The notes below the pieces were generated by a model. The model worked only from the letters and a program-made list of their open reading frames with translations, did no database searches and was not told where the DNA came from. A stretch of DNA of 64,000 nt from Cymbomonas tetramitiformis (taxonomy: Eukaryota; Chlorophyta; Pyramimonadophyceae; Pyramimonadales; Pyramimonadaceae): positions 1-64,000 of the forward strand of contig LGRX02024820.1 of the NCBI GenBank assembly GCA_001247695.2. The letters are read 5' to 3'. Each line of letters opens with the position of its first letter. Positions within the stretch are counted from its first letter, which is position 1. The position numbers were made by a program, and so were the translations under genes. Shown piece by piece: positions 23,250 through 35,586 of the stretch.

Positions 23250-23879
23250 GTGATATTCGTGCTCGCCCCAAATCGGCCGAAATCGCTCACCCTACACTGC
23301 AATGTGCACTGCCCTTACGTGACTTGGGGGCGAGCATTTGACAACACACGAGAGGGCGGTCTTGTTTTGATCCCTGTCGGCATGTTGTGCTCGGGGCCTT
23401 ATAAGGGCTGGGACGCTGCCTTGCACTGCTCCCCTTCTGTCAATGGGTCCTGTCGTCCTTGAAGAAACATGGACGGCGGAATGCGATGGTTCCTACCCAG
23501 GAGGTCAATCTCCCAAAATCCTTTTGGAAAGCTGCAGTGCGCCTCGCCAAATGCTGTAGAGGCCTTTATAGGGCAGCGGAACAGAGCTGTAGAGCCGCTG
23601 TGTGTCACACGGCCTCCACCACCTCTAGATCATAGATTCGGAGCCAGGCGCCCCTCAGATCTCCAATTGGCCTTAACAAATACACACCCAATAATGTACG
23701 ACCACAACCGACTCGCTTGCAGAGAATTGCTGGATACTACCCTCCCAAACCCACTGATATTGTTTGTGTCATTGTTGTTTACCGGCATTGTTGTAAAGCA
23801 GATAAAGGGGCACTGTGCGTCACGGACCACCCGCGGCCAGCCCAGTAGATCGGAGACATTATAGAGAAAAACGATGATC

Positions 23880-23945
23880 TGCAGTAGTGTACTCACAAGA
23901 TAGTACCGAAACGATGATGATGATGATGATGATGATTGTGTTTGG
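23880..23945. repeat. ATG/GAT trinucleotide microsatellite
   Basis: About eight to nine tandem GAT triplets at 23,912-23,935, in the intron between exons 11 and 12. The rest of this intron (23,250-24,046) shows no gene. Confidence 0.8.
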
Positions 23946-24046
23946 CATAGTAGAATACAATATCGCAGTATGCACCCCAGTCCTGCCATTTGCTCGGAGG
24001 ATGCTGAGGCTGGCGATCAATTCTTCATTTCGGTGGGCTGGAATAG

Positions 24047-24484
24047 GTTGAAGCAGCGACGAGCAACCTCCTGGGCGCAAGTGAGGCAACGACCCAGCCC
24101 AGTCAGTACCAGGAGCTGCTACGGCTCGTTGCAGGGGTGAAGGCGGCCACTGCGTCCACGTACTCTGCTGTGGAACGACTGGCAGGCACGCTGCGTCGGG
24201 TCACGCTGCGCCCTGAGGCGCTTGGCGCAGCGGCTGAGGCGCAAGCCATGACACTGCTGAGGGGCCTAGTGGAGGACACAACTGCGACCCCGCTCGAAGC
24301 ACCGCTCTCGGCAGGCGCCGCGCAAGCGATCTGTGATGGGCTGGCGGCCTTGAGCCACAAGCGGGAACGTACACGAGCGGAGGAGGTTGCAGAAGTGATG
24401 GCGCAGATGGCCCGCTCCATGGTGTACGAGGCCACCACTGGCGAAGAGGGCGCTGAAGTGATGGGGAAAGGGTTGGCGATGAAG
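24047..24484 (+). CDS. receptor exon 12: helical region before GAIN
   Basis: Phase 0-0, 146 codons, from VEAATSNLLG to MGKGLAMK. Almost wholly amphipathic Ala/Leu/Glu helices (LLRLVAGVKAATASTYSAVERLAG, then VAEVMAQMARSMVYEA). In polycystin-1 and adhesion receptors a helical subdomain begins the GAIN fold, so this is probably GAIN subdomain A. Confidence 0.65.
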
Positions 24485-24796
24485 GTGAGGCTAGCGGCCG
24501 TGTAAACAACTCGCTGATTGTGTGCTGCCACCTCAGCGCACCTTGAAATGATGCACCTGTATGGTGACTTGATGACACCACCTCAGCACCCGCCTGCAGG
24601 GATGCCTACGAATGTATTGGCGCCCGCGCCACATCAGCACCCGCTGGAATGACGCCGCAGAATGCAGAGGCGCGCGTGTCATCACCAACCGCACGCCGTG
24701 GATTAGAGTTCCACCTTGCCGCCGACTCTGCCCAAAAGACGGCGTGAGCTTTCAGGGCTCTGAGATCAAGGTGGTGGGCGCTTGGTGTCTAATTAG

Positions 24797-25172
24797 GTGA
24801 TGCGGGGCATGGCGTCGGATGTGCGGTCGACGCTTTATACAGCTCCGATGATCACTGCAGGCGCCGCAGTGAGCTTTCCAGAAACGCTCGCCTCGCTGGC
24901 AATGGCGCTGGCTGCCACTGACACTAGTCCACCTTGCAGTCGGAGCGCCAGCCAGGAGGACTGCGGGGGGAGGCACACTGATGCAGTGCAGATGGAGGTG
25001 GATGCAAGGGTTATGGCGAGCGAGGCAGATCCTCACAGCGTCTCTCCGGACCCACACGCCTCAGCGGTCATCACCATCACGCTCAGCGACCCGGAGACGG
25101 GAGCGGAAGTGACAGTTCGGGAGTTGAGCGAAGCTATCACATTTACTCTCGAGCTACAGGCCTCCAGCACCG
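24797..25172 (+). CDS. receptor exon 13: GAIN region
   Basis: Phase 0 to 1. Starts VMRGMASDVRSTLY after TAATTAG, with helices and a disordered Cys-containing insert, then strands such as SAVITITLSD and EAITFTLEL. These strands belong to the beta-rich half of a GAIN domain. The donor is CACCG/GTGAGG; two bases of exon 14 complete the Gly codon. Confidence 0.7.
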
Positions 25173-25248
25173 GTGAGGCGCCTGCTTTTGCTGTGATCCT
25201 CTCTGATTGGCCTTGCGAGCATCTGACACATGTGTTGCAATGCTGCAG

Positions 25249-25661
25249 GTCCTACAGCTATGCCGTGGAATTCTGTGCGCTGCACTTTCTGGAATGTTAC
25301 CGATGAGAAATACTCAACCACTGGCTGTACGCAGTTCCCCAATCCAGCCCCCGCTGGTGCAGTGCTGCGCTGGCGGAGTCGGGAATTGGCCGCGCTACCC
25401 GCCGGGCTTGAGAGCGCCTGGGTGCTTGGGGACGATAATCTCACGCATCTGACTGAGGGCTGCATCGAGAGCTTTGACGCCACGTGGCCGGAGTATGCCA
25501 GCATGGATGCGGGGCTACGGAAGTACCTTCCCGTCAATCCTGCCCCAGCAGGAGGGGGCGCCCAGCCCGTAGACGCCAGCGGAGAGCCGGCTGTGGAAGG
25601 TGGTTGCGAGCTCGCGCGGCGCGGTAACCGGTTTGGCTGCTGGTGGAATTGGACGCATCAG
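25249..25661 (+). CDS. receptor exon 14: GAIN domain leading to GPS
   Basis: Phase 1 to 0. Contains the conserved pre-GPS pattern VRCTFWNVTDEKYSTTGC and, after a Pro/Gly/Ala-rich insert, GCWWNWTHQ. Cys and Trp positions match the first part of a GPS motif (C..W......W...GC). The second half is supplied by the following short exon. Confidence 0.8.
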
Positions 25662-25867
25662 GTAGCATGCCCCGCCCCAGGCATCTGTGTATCACAATGC
25701 GAGCACTTCAGCCACACACGGCATCTATGGGTCTCCAGTATCGAAGCAACCATCGTAGGCGTGCTCAATAGGCGACTGCGGCTCATTCTCAAGACTTTAC
25801 GAGTGAGAGCAATGCTGCTTCTTGATATCATTTTTTAGCTGTTCCTTGTGCGAGAGCTCAGCGTTCC

Positions 25868-25960
25868 TAGATGGACGGTCGGAGCGCATCCTTGCTCATT
25901 CTCAGGAGCTGAATGGACGGTCGGAGCGCATCCTTGCTCATTCTCAGGAGCTGAATGCGG
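25868..25960. repeat. 42-bp tandem duplication in an intron
   Basis: ATGGACGGTCGGAGCGCATC and the following 22 bases occur twice in a row, between the two GPS exons. The copies are identical, suggesting a recent event. Confidence 0.9.
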
Positions 25961-26087
25961 CCGGCTCAACTCCTGTGCTTGCCATCCTTGAAACCTTTGA
26001 TGGATGGGTGAGGAGGTGGGAAGGTGCCTGGGGACGGCCTTGGTGTAGATATTCACCGGCCCCGCATGCCTGCGCGCAAACCAGCAG

Positions 26088-26168
26088 CAGTGCTACTGCA
26101 CGCACTTGACCGACTTCCAGGCGAAGGAAGCTGAGGTGGGGTCTTTGGAGCCGCCGAAAATCAAGTCG
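26088..26168 (+). CDS. receptor exon 15: GPS autoproteolysis motif
   Basis: A short phase 0-0 exon of 27 codons beginning QCYCTHLTDF. This is the core of the GPS motif: two Cys, then His-Leu-Thr, where autocleavage between Leu and Thr is known in polycystin-1 and adhesion GPCRs. The catalytic triad residues His, Leu and Thr are all present, so cleavage is expected. The acceptor lies in a run of CAG triplets, so the exact start could be 26,085, 26,088 or 26,091 without changing phase. The donor is TCG/GTGAGC. Confidence 0.8.
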
Positions 26169-26691
26169 GTGAGCACGAAGCAACTGGGATCGGTTTCAGT
26201 TCAGGTCCGCCCTTCAACCACAGGGAGAGCTCAGCTGCACTCTGCCACCTCAGCCATATGACTCGCGCTTCAATCCCAGTCATAGACTAGCGCCGGCGTC
26301 ATCCACTTGCAACATACTCAGTTGGAGGCGACCCGCCAGACTTTGATCGCAGATGATTTGTCACCGAACCTCGGGCGATTGATTCAAGGCAGGCACCCAT
26401 CCTACTGCAATACGCGCCATGAAACGTCCAAAGTATACTGTAGTGAAAACCTTTTGGATTCGGATCACCGACATGCCGCAGTGATGAGCTGCGCCGAACG
26501 CTGACGGTGGATTTGAATTTAGGCTCTCGGCTGACTTCCCTCGATTATCTCTGTGCCAACCGAACAACGGGATTACCATACCACGGTGCCGGAGGACTGA
26601 TTTGTCCCCCACGCCTCCGGAGATTTGTTCTTCCTTTGGGGTGTTCCCTGCTGTGACATCCAGGGGGGCTGCGGGCGGAGTGGAGTGGCAG

Positions 26692-26961
26692 GACGTGCGG
26701 GAGAGCACCGAGCTGCTAATGCTGGTGTGGGGCATCATGGGCACTGCCGCCTACCTGGCATGGCTGTCCGCCTTCTATCACAACGAAGAGCGCCGCGCGT
26801 TGCTCAACGCAATGGCCCTGCGGCGCGGAACCGGCCGCCTCTCGTTTCGAGCCGTGAGCAGAGTGTGGAGCTGGAGTCTGCTGGAGGAGGACCGCACGGG
26901 CCATGTGCATCGCTCCTCCATGAAGCAAATGAGGGTGCAGCGCCAGCAGGCCATCGAGCAG
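26692..26961 (+). CDS. receptor exon 16: first transmembrane helix after GPS
   Basis: Phase 0-0. Reads DVREST, then a clear membrane helix (LLMLVWGIMGTAAYLAWLSAFY), then a basic, Arg-rich cytosolic segment with many Ser and Gln, ending RQQAIEQ at CAG/GTACCC. Placement just after the GPS equals the first helix of polycystin-1. A PLAT domain would normally follow within the next exons but was not recognised. Confidence 0.8.
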
Positions 26962-27419
26962 GTACCCCATCTAAGCACCCATTCACCGCCCGCATCTCAA
27001 GCCCCTTCCCAATGTGAGTGGGTCTCGTGCCCAGTCGCGTCTTGTATTGAGATCAGGCGTGCATGGACACTTGCGGCATAGGTACAAGTCCGTTCCATGG
27101 GGATGGATTTCGGCGCTGTGTCTGCTTCGCATAGCACCCACCGCCTCTGCCCTAAAAGGCTCCAAGTGGGCCCTTTGCACTGCACTGATCCGAGGGTCCT
27201 CCTGATCTTCGATTCTCGGATCTTGCCCTGTGGAGGAGCGTTCAAAGCCCCAGCTCCGGGAACCCACAGCACTTTCCAAGGTCTCCAAGACGCAAGCAGG
27301 CATGTCCCCCAAAGTCTTACCCTCAGAACATGGGCGGTCGTGCCGTGTGGTGCACTCTCCTGCGCTGAGCTTCTAAGGCTGCTCTGAGGGCGCTGCAACA
27401 CAGCCCGTGGTTTCTTCAG

Positions 27420-28544
27420 GAAGAGGAAATTCATCGCTACCGAATGCAAAGGAGGCTGAAGCTACAGAGGGGCGGTAATTGTCTACTGCAGAACATGAGG
27501 CTCCTGACAAAGGCGAATAAGCTGTATGACGTCGGCAAGCTCCAGCTCACCGCCACGGATGCAAGCGCAATGGATGGTGAAGGGTTGGTGGTTGGTGCGG
27601 ATGTGGGGATGGATGCGGGTGATTTCCCCAAAGAGACACGCCCGGAGCACAGGTGGGGTCTGATGCAGGGCGTCCTCGATGGCTCTCTCCGGGCATGGAC
27701 CGGAAGGCGGGTACTGCTGCGCCACCCGCAGGGCGCTGGGCTCTCCCCAACACGCCGCTTGCTCCCTGTTCCCACTGCAGCAGCACGCCTTTCGTGGGCG
27801 GCGGGAGCGGCTCTCCCCAAAAGGGTACTGGGCAGCGCTGAGCAACCAGGCGCCGCACAGTCTCCGCGATGTACTACTCAGGCGCCACAGGAGGCCGATG
27901 CGGGAGAGAGCAGCCGCACCGACGCTGCTAGCGGCGACTCGCAGGAGGTCACCCCTGAGGAGACCGCCCGAGAGCGCCTGGGTCTAGGAAGCCTCACAGG
28001 GAGCCCGGTGGTGGAGGGGCAGGGCCTGGGGGTGGTCGGAGCAACTGCTGGGATGACGCCAAGCTTGAGAGAACGGCATGCGCTCCTGGCCACCGGCTCG
28101 GCGTCACACAGAATGGTTGCGACCCAGGTGGATCAGGCTGCCGCCTGCAATCCCAAGTTGGCATCCCCGCTGGTGACCGCCGGCTGCGTGCTGGAGAACT
28201 TCCAACCAAAGGAGGATCAGGGGCCGGCACTGCCCACGGAGTCATCCCGCAGGCCGCCGCAGCAGTCAGCCCTGGGGCTGCCGCCTGGTGCGGGCGAGGA
28301 GCTGGAGGCGCAGGACAGCATTCAGGACATCCCACAGGCCACGGCGCACCTGCCAGCGTCGTCTGCGGTGGTCCACTTCGCTGCCTCAAATAGGGAGGAG
28401 AGCCAGCCCGGCTTCGAGGAGCCCGAAATAAGCATACGGATCATGCCACCCACTGCTGCCACGTCAGCACCCATCCGACATCCCAGGCGGAAGAAGAAGG
28501 CCCCCTCGAAGAAAGCCTCCCATCCGTCCGATCCTGCTCGACGG
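27420..28544 (+). CDS. receptor exon 17: long cytoplasmic linker
   Basis: Phase 0 start after TTTCTTCAG with EEEIHRYRMQRRLKLQRGGN. About 375 codons, mostly low-complexity Pro/Ala/Gly/Ser with acidic patches and a basic cluster near the end (RKKKAPSKK). Few hydrophobic stretches are present, so it is likely disordered and cytosolic. The donor is ambiguous: GTGATG at 28,545 or GTATTG at 28,593, both in phase 0. Antisense frames across it reflect GC bias only. Confidence 0.6.
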
Positions 28545-29015
28545 GTGATGGAGCCCGGCGCCAGCCTCGCACTTGGCCTGGGGTCCATCTGGGTATTGTG
28601 CTCACCTCCCCCGCCCCCCTTGCACCTCTCTGCTCCTGCTCCTCGGCTCCAGCTGCCTCGGCATGCGCCCCTGGGAGTCAGCAATGGCAGCCCTCTGCCA
28701 AAATGATGAGCCATTTATCGGACATGTGAAAAGCGGAACACCGACCAATCATAGCCCCCAGGGCCCCACGCGGACCTTCACCCAAGGTTCCGCCCCACGC
28801 CACTCCATGTGAGTATGAGCAGCCAATCGCAAGACATCTGCCCCAAATTGTGCAGAGCGGCCAGTTGATGTGCCTGCAGCGTAGAACCAATGGGGCATCT
28901 GAGCTTCCCTCTCTCCGGCCTCCTTCGTTTTGTTGGTGTTGCCTGCTGATCCCTTCACCTCCCGCTCCCCGCAACGCCCTTCCCATCTCCAATATCTGGT
29001 TTTATTTTGACACAG

Positions 29016-29357
29016 GCACCAAGCGGACCTCATCAGGGGCGCCGAGGCGCAGGCAGCGACCCGATGGTGATGACTAGTGCCTACATTCCGACTGATGGCA
29101 AAAAGATCCCCGCGCTGCCCTTCCAGCAGCTCCTCACCGACATGGCATTGTGGGAGCGGTCTGCGGATGCTCAAGTAGATAGTCCGCAAAATCCAACGGT
29201 GCAACTTGGAGGTCCATCCGACAGCAAATGGGACTCGAGGGGCGCAACGTCCCCGGGACGGCCTAATCTCCCTGGCGCGTCCCCCGACGCGAGGCCGCTG
29301 CTGCGATCATTGAGCATGCATCCGGATCGGCGAAAGCGGCTGTGCGTCCGCTTGAAG
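29016..29357 (+). CDS. receptor exon 18: linker continuation
   Basis: Phase 0-0, 114 codons after GACACAG. Contains SAYIPTDGKKIPALPFQQLL and LTDMALWERS, then a disordered Ser/Pro stretch and a basic end (RRKRLCVRLK) at AAG/GTCCGT. No known domain. Confidence 0.6.
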
Positions 29358-29766
29358 GTCCGTTCCAAGTCATTGCGCTCTGCTCTCCCATAGGTAGAGG
29401 CGATCAGTGCCGTTAACGCAGGGTGAGGTACCGCTACGCTTATAGAGGGTTGGACGTGTCCATTGAGGGGGGCAGGCAACCATGCGGAGGCTTTCCTGGA
29501 TAGCCCGCGGCTCCCCGTGGTGCGTCTAGGTGATCCGGAGTCCATCAAGAGCGAAATGTGCCAACGTGGCATGTAGCTCATGCCGCAAGGCTGCCGCGTG
29601 CTCAGTGGCTGCCGCGCCTTCTCCCCGGGGGCACTGCTGGGGACGGGGTAGTCGCACGCACGGGAAGAGGGGCAGGGGGTATGGGGAAACGTTCATCGGA
29701 TGCCCCCATCGTGATGGCTGCTTTAGGCGTGAGCGGGGCGCTGTGGGTTGGGGGATGTGGCACAAG

Positions 29767-29898
29767 GTGGCGTGCCTCATGGTGCGGATCCTGCAGGAGA
29801 CACAGGATCTAAGCACGTCGCGCTACATGTGCCGCTTGATGAATGTGGACCTGCACGCCATGCAGTTGCGCATCCCGGCCACGGCATTACGCCTGATG
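29767..29898 (+). CDS. receptor exon 19: short helical exon
   Basis: Helical sequence YMCRLMNVDLHAMQLRIP followed by ATALRLM, ending at ATG/GTGCCT in phase 0. It resembles the cytosolic loop preceding later helices in algal polycystin-1-like proteins. The acceptor is either at 29,766 or the stronger CTGCAG ending 29,796. Confidence 0.5.
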
Positions 29899-30914
29899 GT
29901 GCCTGCTCCCTCGCCCACCATTCGACCCAAATGTCTGCCATGATCAGCCAGCAGAAAGCCCCATGAGCAATCCGCACGCATCTACCCGCATCCAAGCAGG
30001 TGCACTGGAAAGGAGCAGAACTTGAGTAAGCTCTCTCCGAGCAATTAGAGCAGATAGCGCCCTGCACGATGGGATTGGGAGGGCGCAGATTGTGATGCAA
30101 CATCAGCAGACGGCGCTTGTGAGGCCGTGTGGCGGTCCGTGGCGCTCCGTGTTGTGCCGCCGACACTTGGCGGCACACTTAAAGCCTCCCACGGCGCTCA
30201 TGTGCTGGCAATGTACGTTTGTGGCGGTGGCGTAGCACCCTCTGCCAGATGTTTGGGTCCCCTTAGCAGATCCTTGCAGCAGGCACAGCATTCGCTGATT
30301 GCTTTGTTCACCCCCGCCCTGCGTACCTTGCCCTGTCCTGCGCAGACTGACGAGGCTCTCGGCGCTCAAGTACCTGAGCTCACTGGCGAAGCGAATCAGC
30401 GAACCTCTGCGCTGTCGCGACTCGCACAGTGCGCCCCCTATATCTGACCCTCTTCACCCTCAAGACCTCGGCTTCTTCCGGCATGATGCTTGACACCCGT
30501 TGCCGGGGGGAAGCATGCAGTGACCTCCTCTGGCTAACGCGTATGCAGACGCATGCTCTGCGCAGCATACGCCAGGTTGCGGCGCGCGGGGTGTGCTACG
30601 ACCCCCCCCCCGCGCGCAGGAGGGACGGTGTGTCCGGTCCGCATTGGATGCCATAGCGCCATTGGCAGCATGCGGGGCTAACCATTGCGGTGTCCCTGCT
30701 AGGTTCCGAGGGCTGAAGGAGCATATTCACGGCTCAAAGGGGGTGGAGGCGGCCGAGTCTGGTGCAAGCGGGTTGAAAGAGCATTTCCCGGAGTTGTGGG
30801 AAAGGCGCTTTTTTGGGGGCGTAAGCAACAGGTGCACCGCTCGGGGGCTACCTTCCTCAGGGCTCTATTCCAGCAGCCCCTGTGGTATATGCACATTGAG
30901 CATACAAGTTGCAG
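29899..30914. other. intron region that may hide small exons
   Basis: Candidate pieces are TDEALGAQ after TGCGCAG at about 30,346, and a frame at about 30,830-30,900 with ATFLRALFQQPLWYMHIEH. Neither has both splice sites in a phase that fits, so neither is called. Confidence 0.3.
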
Positions 30915-31070
30915 AGCCAATGCGAGGTGATGAGGCGTTCGGGCGAGGCCTCTGCTGTGCACAGGAGCAGCTTCAGAAACAGCACGAGGCGCGAGGTCCT
31001 CGGAGAGCATCCGCGGTCTGCGTCCCACATTACGCACCGCGGAATGTCGAAGCGGATCAAGCGTCTGCAG
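30915..31070 (+). CDS. receptor exon 20: basic cytosolic segment
   Basis: Phase 0-0 between TTGCAG and CAG/GTATCG, 52 codons. Strongly basic and Ser-rich (VMRRSGEASAVHRSSFRNS, then GMSKRIKRLQ), as expected of a juxtamembrane or phosphorylated loop. Confidence 0.5.
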
Positions 31071-31821
31071 GTATCGCATAGCAGCGCCTGTCGACTTTTA
31101 AAGCGCGGAGCTTCGCCCCTGCCTCCCTAATCTCTCCGCAAAGGCAGTGCATTCCGAGGCCGGTTGAGCAATGCATTCGCGTGAGCTGTCATTTATGGCC
31201 ATATACGCCGCTCGATCCGCGTTCCTCTCGGAGAGTTCAAGGGAGGCTCTCGCAGGCAAGTGAAGCTTATGCCGCGGAGTCCTGCGCAAGGCCCGCACAC
31301 CTCCAACCGGCAGGCATCTCTGGGCCACCCATGCCTAGGTTGATCAGACTGCTACCTTCGGCCGTAGGATTCGTCCTACTGGCTTGGACGCTCTTGGGTA
31401 GCAACTCGTACGGTGACCACTCGGTTTGCTCTCTAAATGATGAAACAAACAAGATCTGCCTGCCTGCGGTGGTCTGATGTGAGATATCATATCCGTGCAG
31501 CCCATGGGTATCAGCCGCTTCTCCAGAGAGATGAGCATCTAGGGTTCGCCCCACACAGTCGCCAGTCTCCTACGTGGCAAGATATTGGGCTCCGTGACAT
31601 CGACCAGAACCCCCTAGCCGCATTATCATGACAAGGCTCGATTGGGGCCATCCCTACTTTGTCATCCCTACTGGTCATCGGGGAGGGCCTTTCGCTCATG
31701 CATGCTTGCTTCGAGCTCTGTGGCAGTTGCAACGGTTAAACTTCTGGCACCTGGCCACTGCCCCCTCCTGTCGCCGCATACCTCCAGGGCCGCATCCCAA
31801 GATACCGCAGATGGCATGGAG

Positions 31822-31974
31822 GCGGCAGATGCTACAACACCTCACATCTGGATGCTTCGTGGCCGGGGTGAGGAGGGTGTGCAGAATGCCCAGCCCGAGA
31901 ATCTTGAGCGCATGATTGGCACGGCCGCCGTCCTGGCTTATCTGCAGATCACACACACGGTGAAAGAAGAGCAG
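31822..31974 (+). CDS. receptor exon 21: helical segment
   Basis: Ends at GAGCAG/GTGATG in phase 0; the acceptor is weak. Encodes NLERMIGTAAVLAYLQITH and TVKEEQ, a helix typical of the cytosolic part in this receptor type. Upstream coding sequence to about 31,789 is possible. Confidence 0.5.
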
Positions 31975-32399
31975 GTGATGCCCAACAGACCTCCCGGCCG
32001 GTCTCCCTTCCGATGCTGCAATCTTCTCCTCGATGCGCGCTTGCTGACATCGTTCGTGAGCAGCTTTATCTAGACACGTTATGCTGTGAAGTCCTTGTGC
32101 ACGCAAGCTGCCACCAGTGCATGCTGCGCCAGGTGCCTGCACCGAGATGAAATCAGGCATTGCTGCAAAAGACCGAAGAACACACGCACAGTCCGCAATC
32201 GGGCGTGTGCAAAACTGCAGCGCCCCCAGGAGCTGTGGCATTTCCCTCATGCATATTAGGTACGCATGAGTAAAATGGTGTGTGTGTGTGAATGGGTTTG
32301 CACATTTTATTGGTGACAGTACTCATGAAAACAGTACGCACCGAAAAAGCTGCCGTCGTGCCCTGCTCGGAGGATCAAACCATTGCACACACTGTTAGT

Positions 32400-33130
32400 G
32401 GTTGGCCGACGTGCACCAACCACCTCCGCTGGAAGTACTAGCCACGGCCCCCCTAAGTTTGCCCGTGGGGTTCCAGCTAGCTCGCCCAGAATCCTTCATA
32501 CATGCCAGAGTCCGGGAGGTGCCCCTGCCAGGCTCGCAGGGGACCCCTGAGGGAGGGGCATCCCCAACCCCGCCAACTCCCGCCGTGCCCCCCCCAAGAT
32601 GAGTTGCAGCCATGTCCGCCGGGTGGCGCACGCCACCACCCCCCAACTCCTGAACACGCCTAGAAGCCGAGCCACTGCCAAGCCATCCCTCCACCCCCCC
32701 TTCCATTCCCGATTGCACCCAGGTCGCCAGCCCAGTCCGGCTCTGCACATTCACTCCCTCCTGCGCCTCCGCCACCTCCGCCACTCGGCCGCCCCGATCA
32801 TTGGCTCCTCTCTCCTGCGTGAGAAACTCCCGCTCCGAGCCTGGCGACAACAGGTCGTCCCCCAGGATGTCGTCCACGCTGAGAGTGTGGGACAAAGCCC
32901 CCTGGCTGGCCACACTTCCACCTACTGAATCCCCATCGCCTTGGGACCCTATTGTGCCCGTGTCCTGGGTTACGACCTCCGAGGCCACCCCCGTCTGCCC
33001 CTCTTGCCCACCACCTTACTCCTCATCCAACCGCTGGCGCCTAGAAGGTCGCTCGCCTCGCAAGATGTCTTGGATACTGTCCAAGAGGTTGGTTGCCATC
33101 CTTTCAGCCTTGCTGCTGCCCCTAGAATTT
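32400..33130 (-). pseudogene. minus-strand coding remnant of unknown family
   Basis: From an ATG near 33,093 the minus strand reads MATNLLDSIQDILRGERPS, meets a stop, then continues in frame as a low-complexity Gly/Ser/Glu-rich chain of about 190 codons. Composition suggests the N-terminal part of a gag-like or regulatory protein. It lies inside a receptor intron and next to repeat family copies, so it is probably a dead insertion. Confidence 0.35.
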
Positions 33131-35060
33131 TCCCCCGTGTGTGTGTATGCTTATCCTTGCGACTCCTTTGGCACCCCGTAGCCACAGGAGACTGCACTAT
33201 GTACCCACGCCGGGGATCAACGGATGCGTGTATGTGTGTATGCAACGTTTCCTTTTTTTGACATGGGGTGTCCATGCTGTGTGGTGTGACTGCATTCATG
33301 ACATAACCATGGACCAACAGGTCCCATCCATCGACCGGGAGCCACTGGGGGGCATGCCAGCAGGGTCCGCTTACTCCGTAACCCAGAGACCAACAGTTGT
33401 TTGGCAACGATCGGTCACATCGTGTCATCTTTCCATGCTGCTTTGCATTTGGGTTGGGACTATGTATGCGTTTGTGGTATCTTGTCACGGCCCCGCCCTG
33501 CTCTTGATTTGCTTCTCACATCCACTGGGATGATGGTGGGCTGGCTTTTGTTGGCCGATCTCATGCCATTCAGTGTGTATGCAACGGGACGGCCGCCGGG
33601 TGGAAGTGGGTTTTGGGAGGCGGTTATCCCTGTGGTGCCATTCTGGCAGGCACTGCCTCTTGGAGAGCTCGGTAGATTCGTCTGTCGTGCTGCGAGGAGA
33701 GGCAGAAGGTGGTGATGTACACCTTCTGTGTTTTCCCTTGAATTTTGTGGGGAGCACTTAGGTGCCCGCATGTTTCCTTTTTTTGACATGGGGTGTCCAT
33801 GCTGTGTGGTGTGACTGCATTCATGACATAACCATGGACCAACAGGTCCCATCCATCGACCGGGAGCCACTGGGGGGCATGCCAGCAGGGTCCGCTTACT
33901 CCGTAACCCAGAGACCAACAGTTGTTTGGCGACGATCGGTCACATCGTATCATCTTTCCATGCTGCTTTGCATTTGGGTTGGGACTATGTATGCGTTTGT
34001 GGTATCTTGTCACGGCCCCGCCCTGCTCTTGATTTGCTTCTCACAACCACTGGGATGATGGTGGGCTGGCTTTTGTTGGCCGATCTCATGCCGGTCAGTG
34101 TGTATGCGACTTAGGTGCCCGCATGTTCTCATTTTTTGACATGGGGTGTCAATGCTGTGTGGTGTGACTGCATTCATGGCATAACCATGGACCAACGGGT
34201 CCCATCCATCGACCGTGAGCCACTGGGGGGCATGCCAGCAGGGTCCGCTTACGCCGTTACCCAGAGACCAACAAATGTTTGGCGATGATGAGTCACATCG
34301 TATCATCTATCCATGCCGCTTTGCATATGGGCTGGGGGTGTTTCTGCATGTATGGTATCTTGTCACGGCCTCGCCCTGTTCCCGAATTGCTTCTCGCATC
34401 CACTGGGATGATGGTGAGAAGACTCACGGCCAGCCCTGCTCCTGAGTGCCCCAACGCTTCTCGCAATCTTACCCCTCTGCACTGATCCCAGCTCGAGACC
34501 AGTGCATATCCCTCTTCTCACCCATAGCCCGAACAAGTGCTGTCCCTGAGCCCCTCCCCTAAAAGCAGAGTCGAGTCCGCACTCAAGGTATCAGGAACAG
34601 GTGCATTCGGTCTTCAGTCGGATGGGTCCACGTCACACCGTCTATTGGGTGCTTGGAGGCGGGCGGGCTCCGAGACCTGATGAAACCATGAGGCGTGCGG
34701 GTAAAGTATATTGGGGAGAGCCCGCATCAGCCTAAATGGTTGGGTCCGGAATCACGGTCCAGGTATCTTAAGTACGGTAGCTCTCCTTTGCTCCCTCCCT
34801 TTCTCCCTGCTCTCACCCTCTTCCCTCCCACCAGTCTCTCCCCTCGGCACTCTCTCCTCCTGACCTGAAGCATGCATCACGATTATACCTCCCCATGCGG
34901 CCCGTGCGGGTGAGGCCCAAAACGTCCCCCGGATCGGGCGATTCCATCTGTATACAAGTGCAGCTGTAAAGTTTCTGAATTGCTCCTCACATCCACTGGG
35001 ATGATGGTGGGCTGGATTTTGTCGGCGGATCTCGTGCCATTCAGTGTGTGCGACTGAAGC
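33131..35060. repeat. dispersed intronic repeat family, second block
   Basis: Copies at about 33,246-33,580, 33,755-34,108, and diverged copies at 34,110-34,430 and 34,980-35,060 match those at 10.9-12.8 kb over most of their length. The tail 34,400-34,560 (ACTCACGGCCAGCCCTGCTC) matches 42,311-42,460. Confidence 0.9.
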
Positions 35061-35586
35061 GTCGATGCAAGGGGGGCAAGCGTGGTTCTGCGAATCCCCC
35101 AGCACAGATTAATAGTGGGGCAGTCGATGATCAACGGTGGACTGTTGCAGGACACTTAGCCACGTATAACACATTTCGCCCCTTCAATGGCACGAGCGTA
35201 CCTGGATAGTGTTCTTAGAATGCATCTTGGCTGAAAATGTGCCGCGGGACTTTTTGCGTGGGTGCTCGAATGGGTACGGTTGGATGTGCAAAGGCCCTTG
35301 CTCCAAAAGTTGACATCCGAAATCGATAGAAATGATGTTTCTCGTGATCCGTGTCGACAGATTGGTGTGCAGCGAATCAGCACATTGCTGCTCATCGACT
35401 CATCGGCAAGTTCCTACATGTGTGTCAATTCATGGAACAACCCTAAGCTTCGCCACAGCAACGGCTGCAGTGGGACGCAGAGTCTGTGCTATGGATCAAT
35501 CGAGATGGTGAAAGACTTCGTGACTTTTGATGAAGCGCCCTGCAATACGGGGATGTTGTGATTGCTGGGCAACGCCGCTGTTGCAG
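35061..35586. other. sequence before exon 22
   Basis: An open frame at about 35,262-35,560 with scattered Cys is possible but has no convincing splice sites. Nothing is called. Confidence 0.3.
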
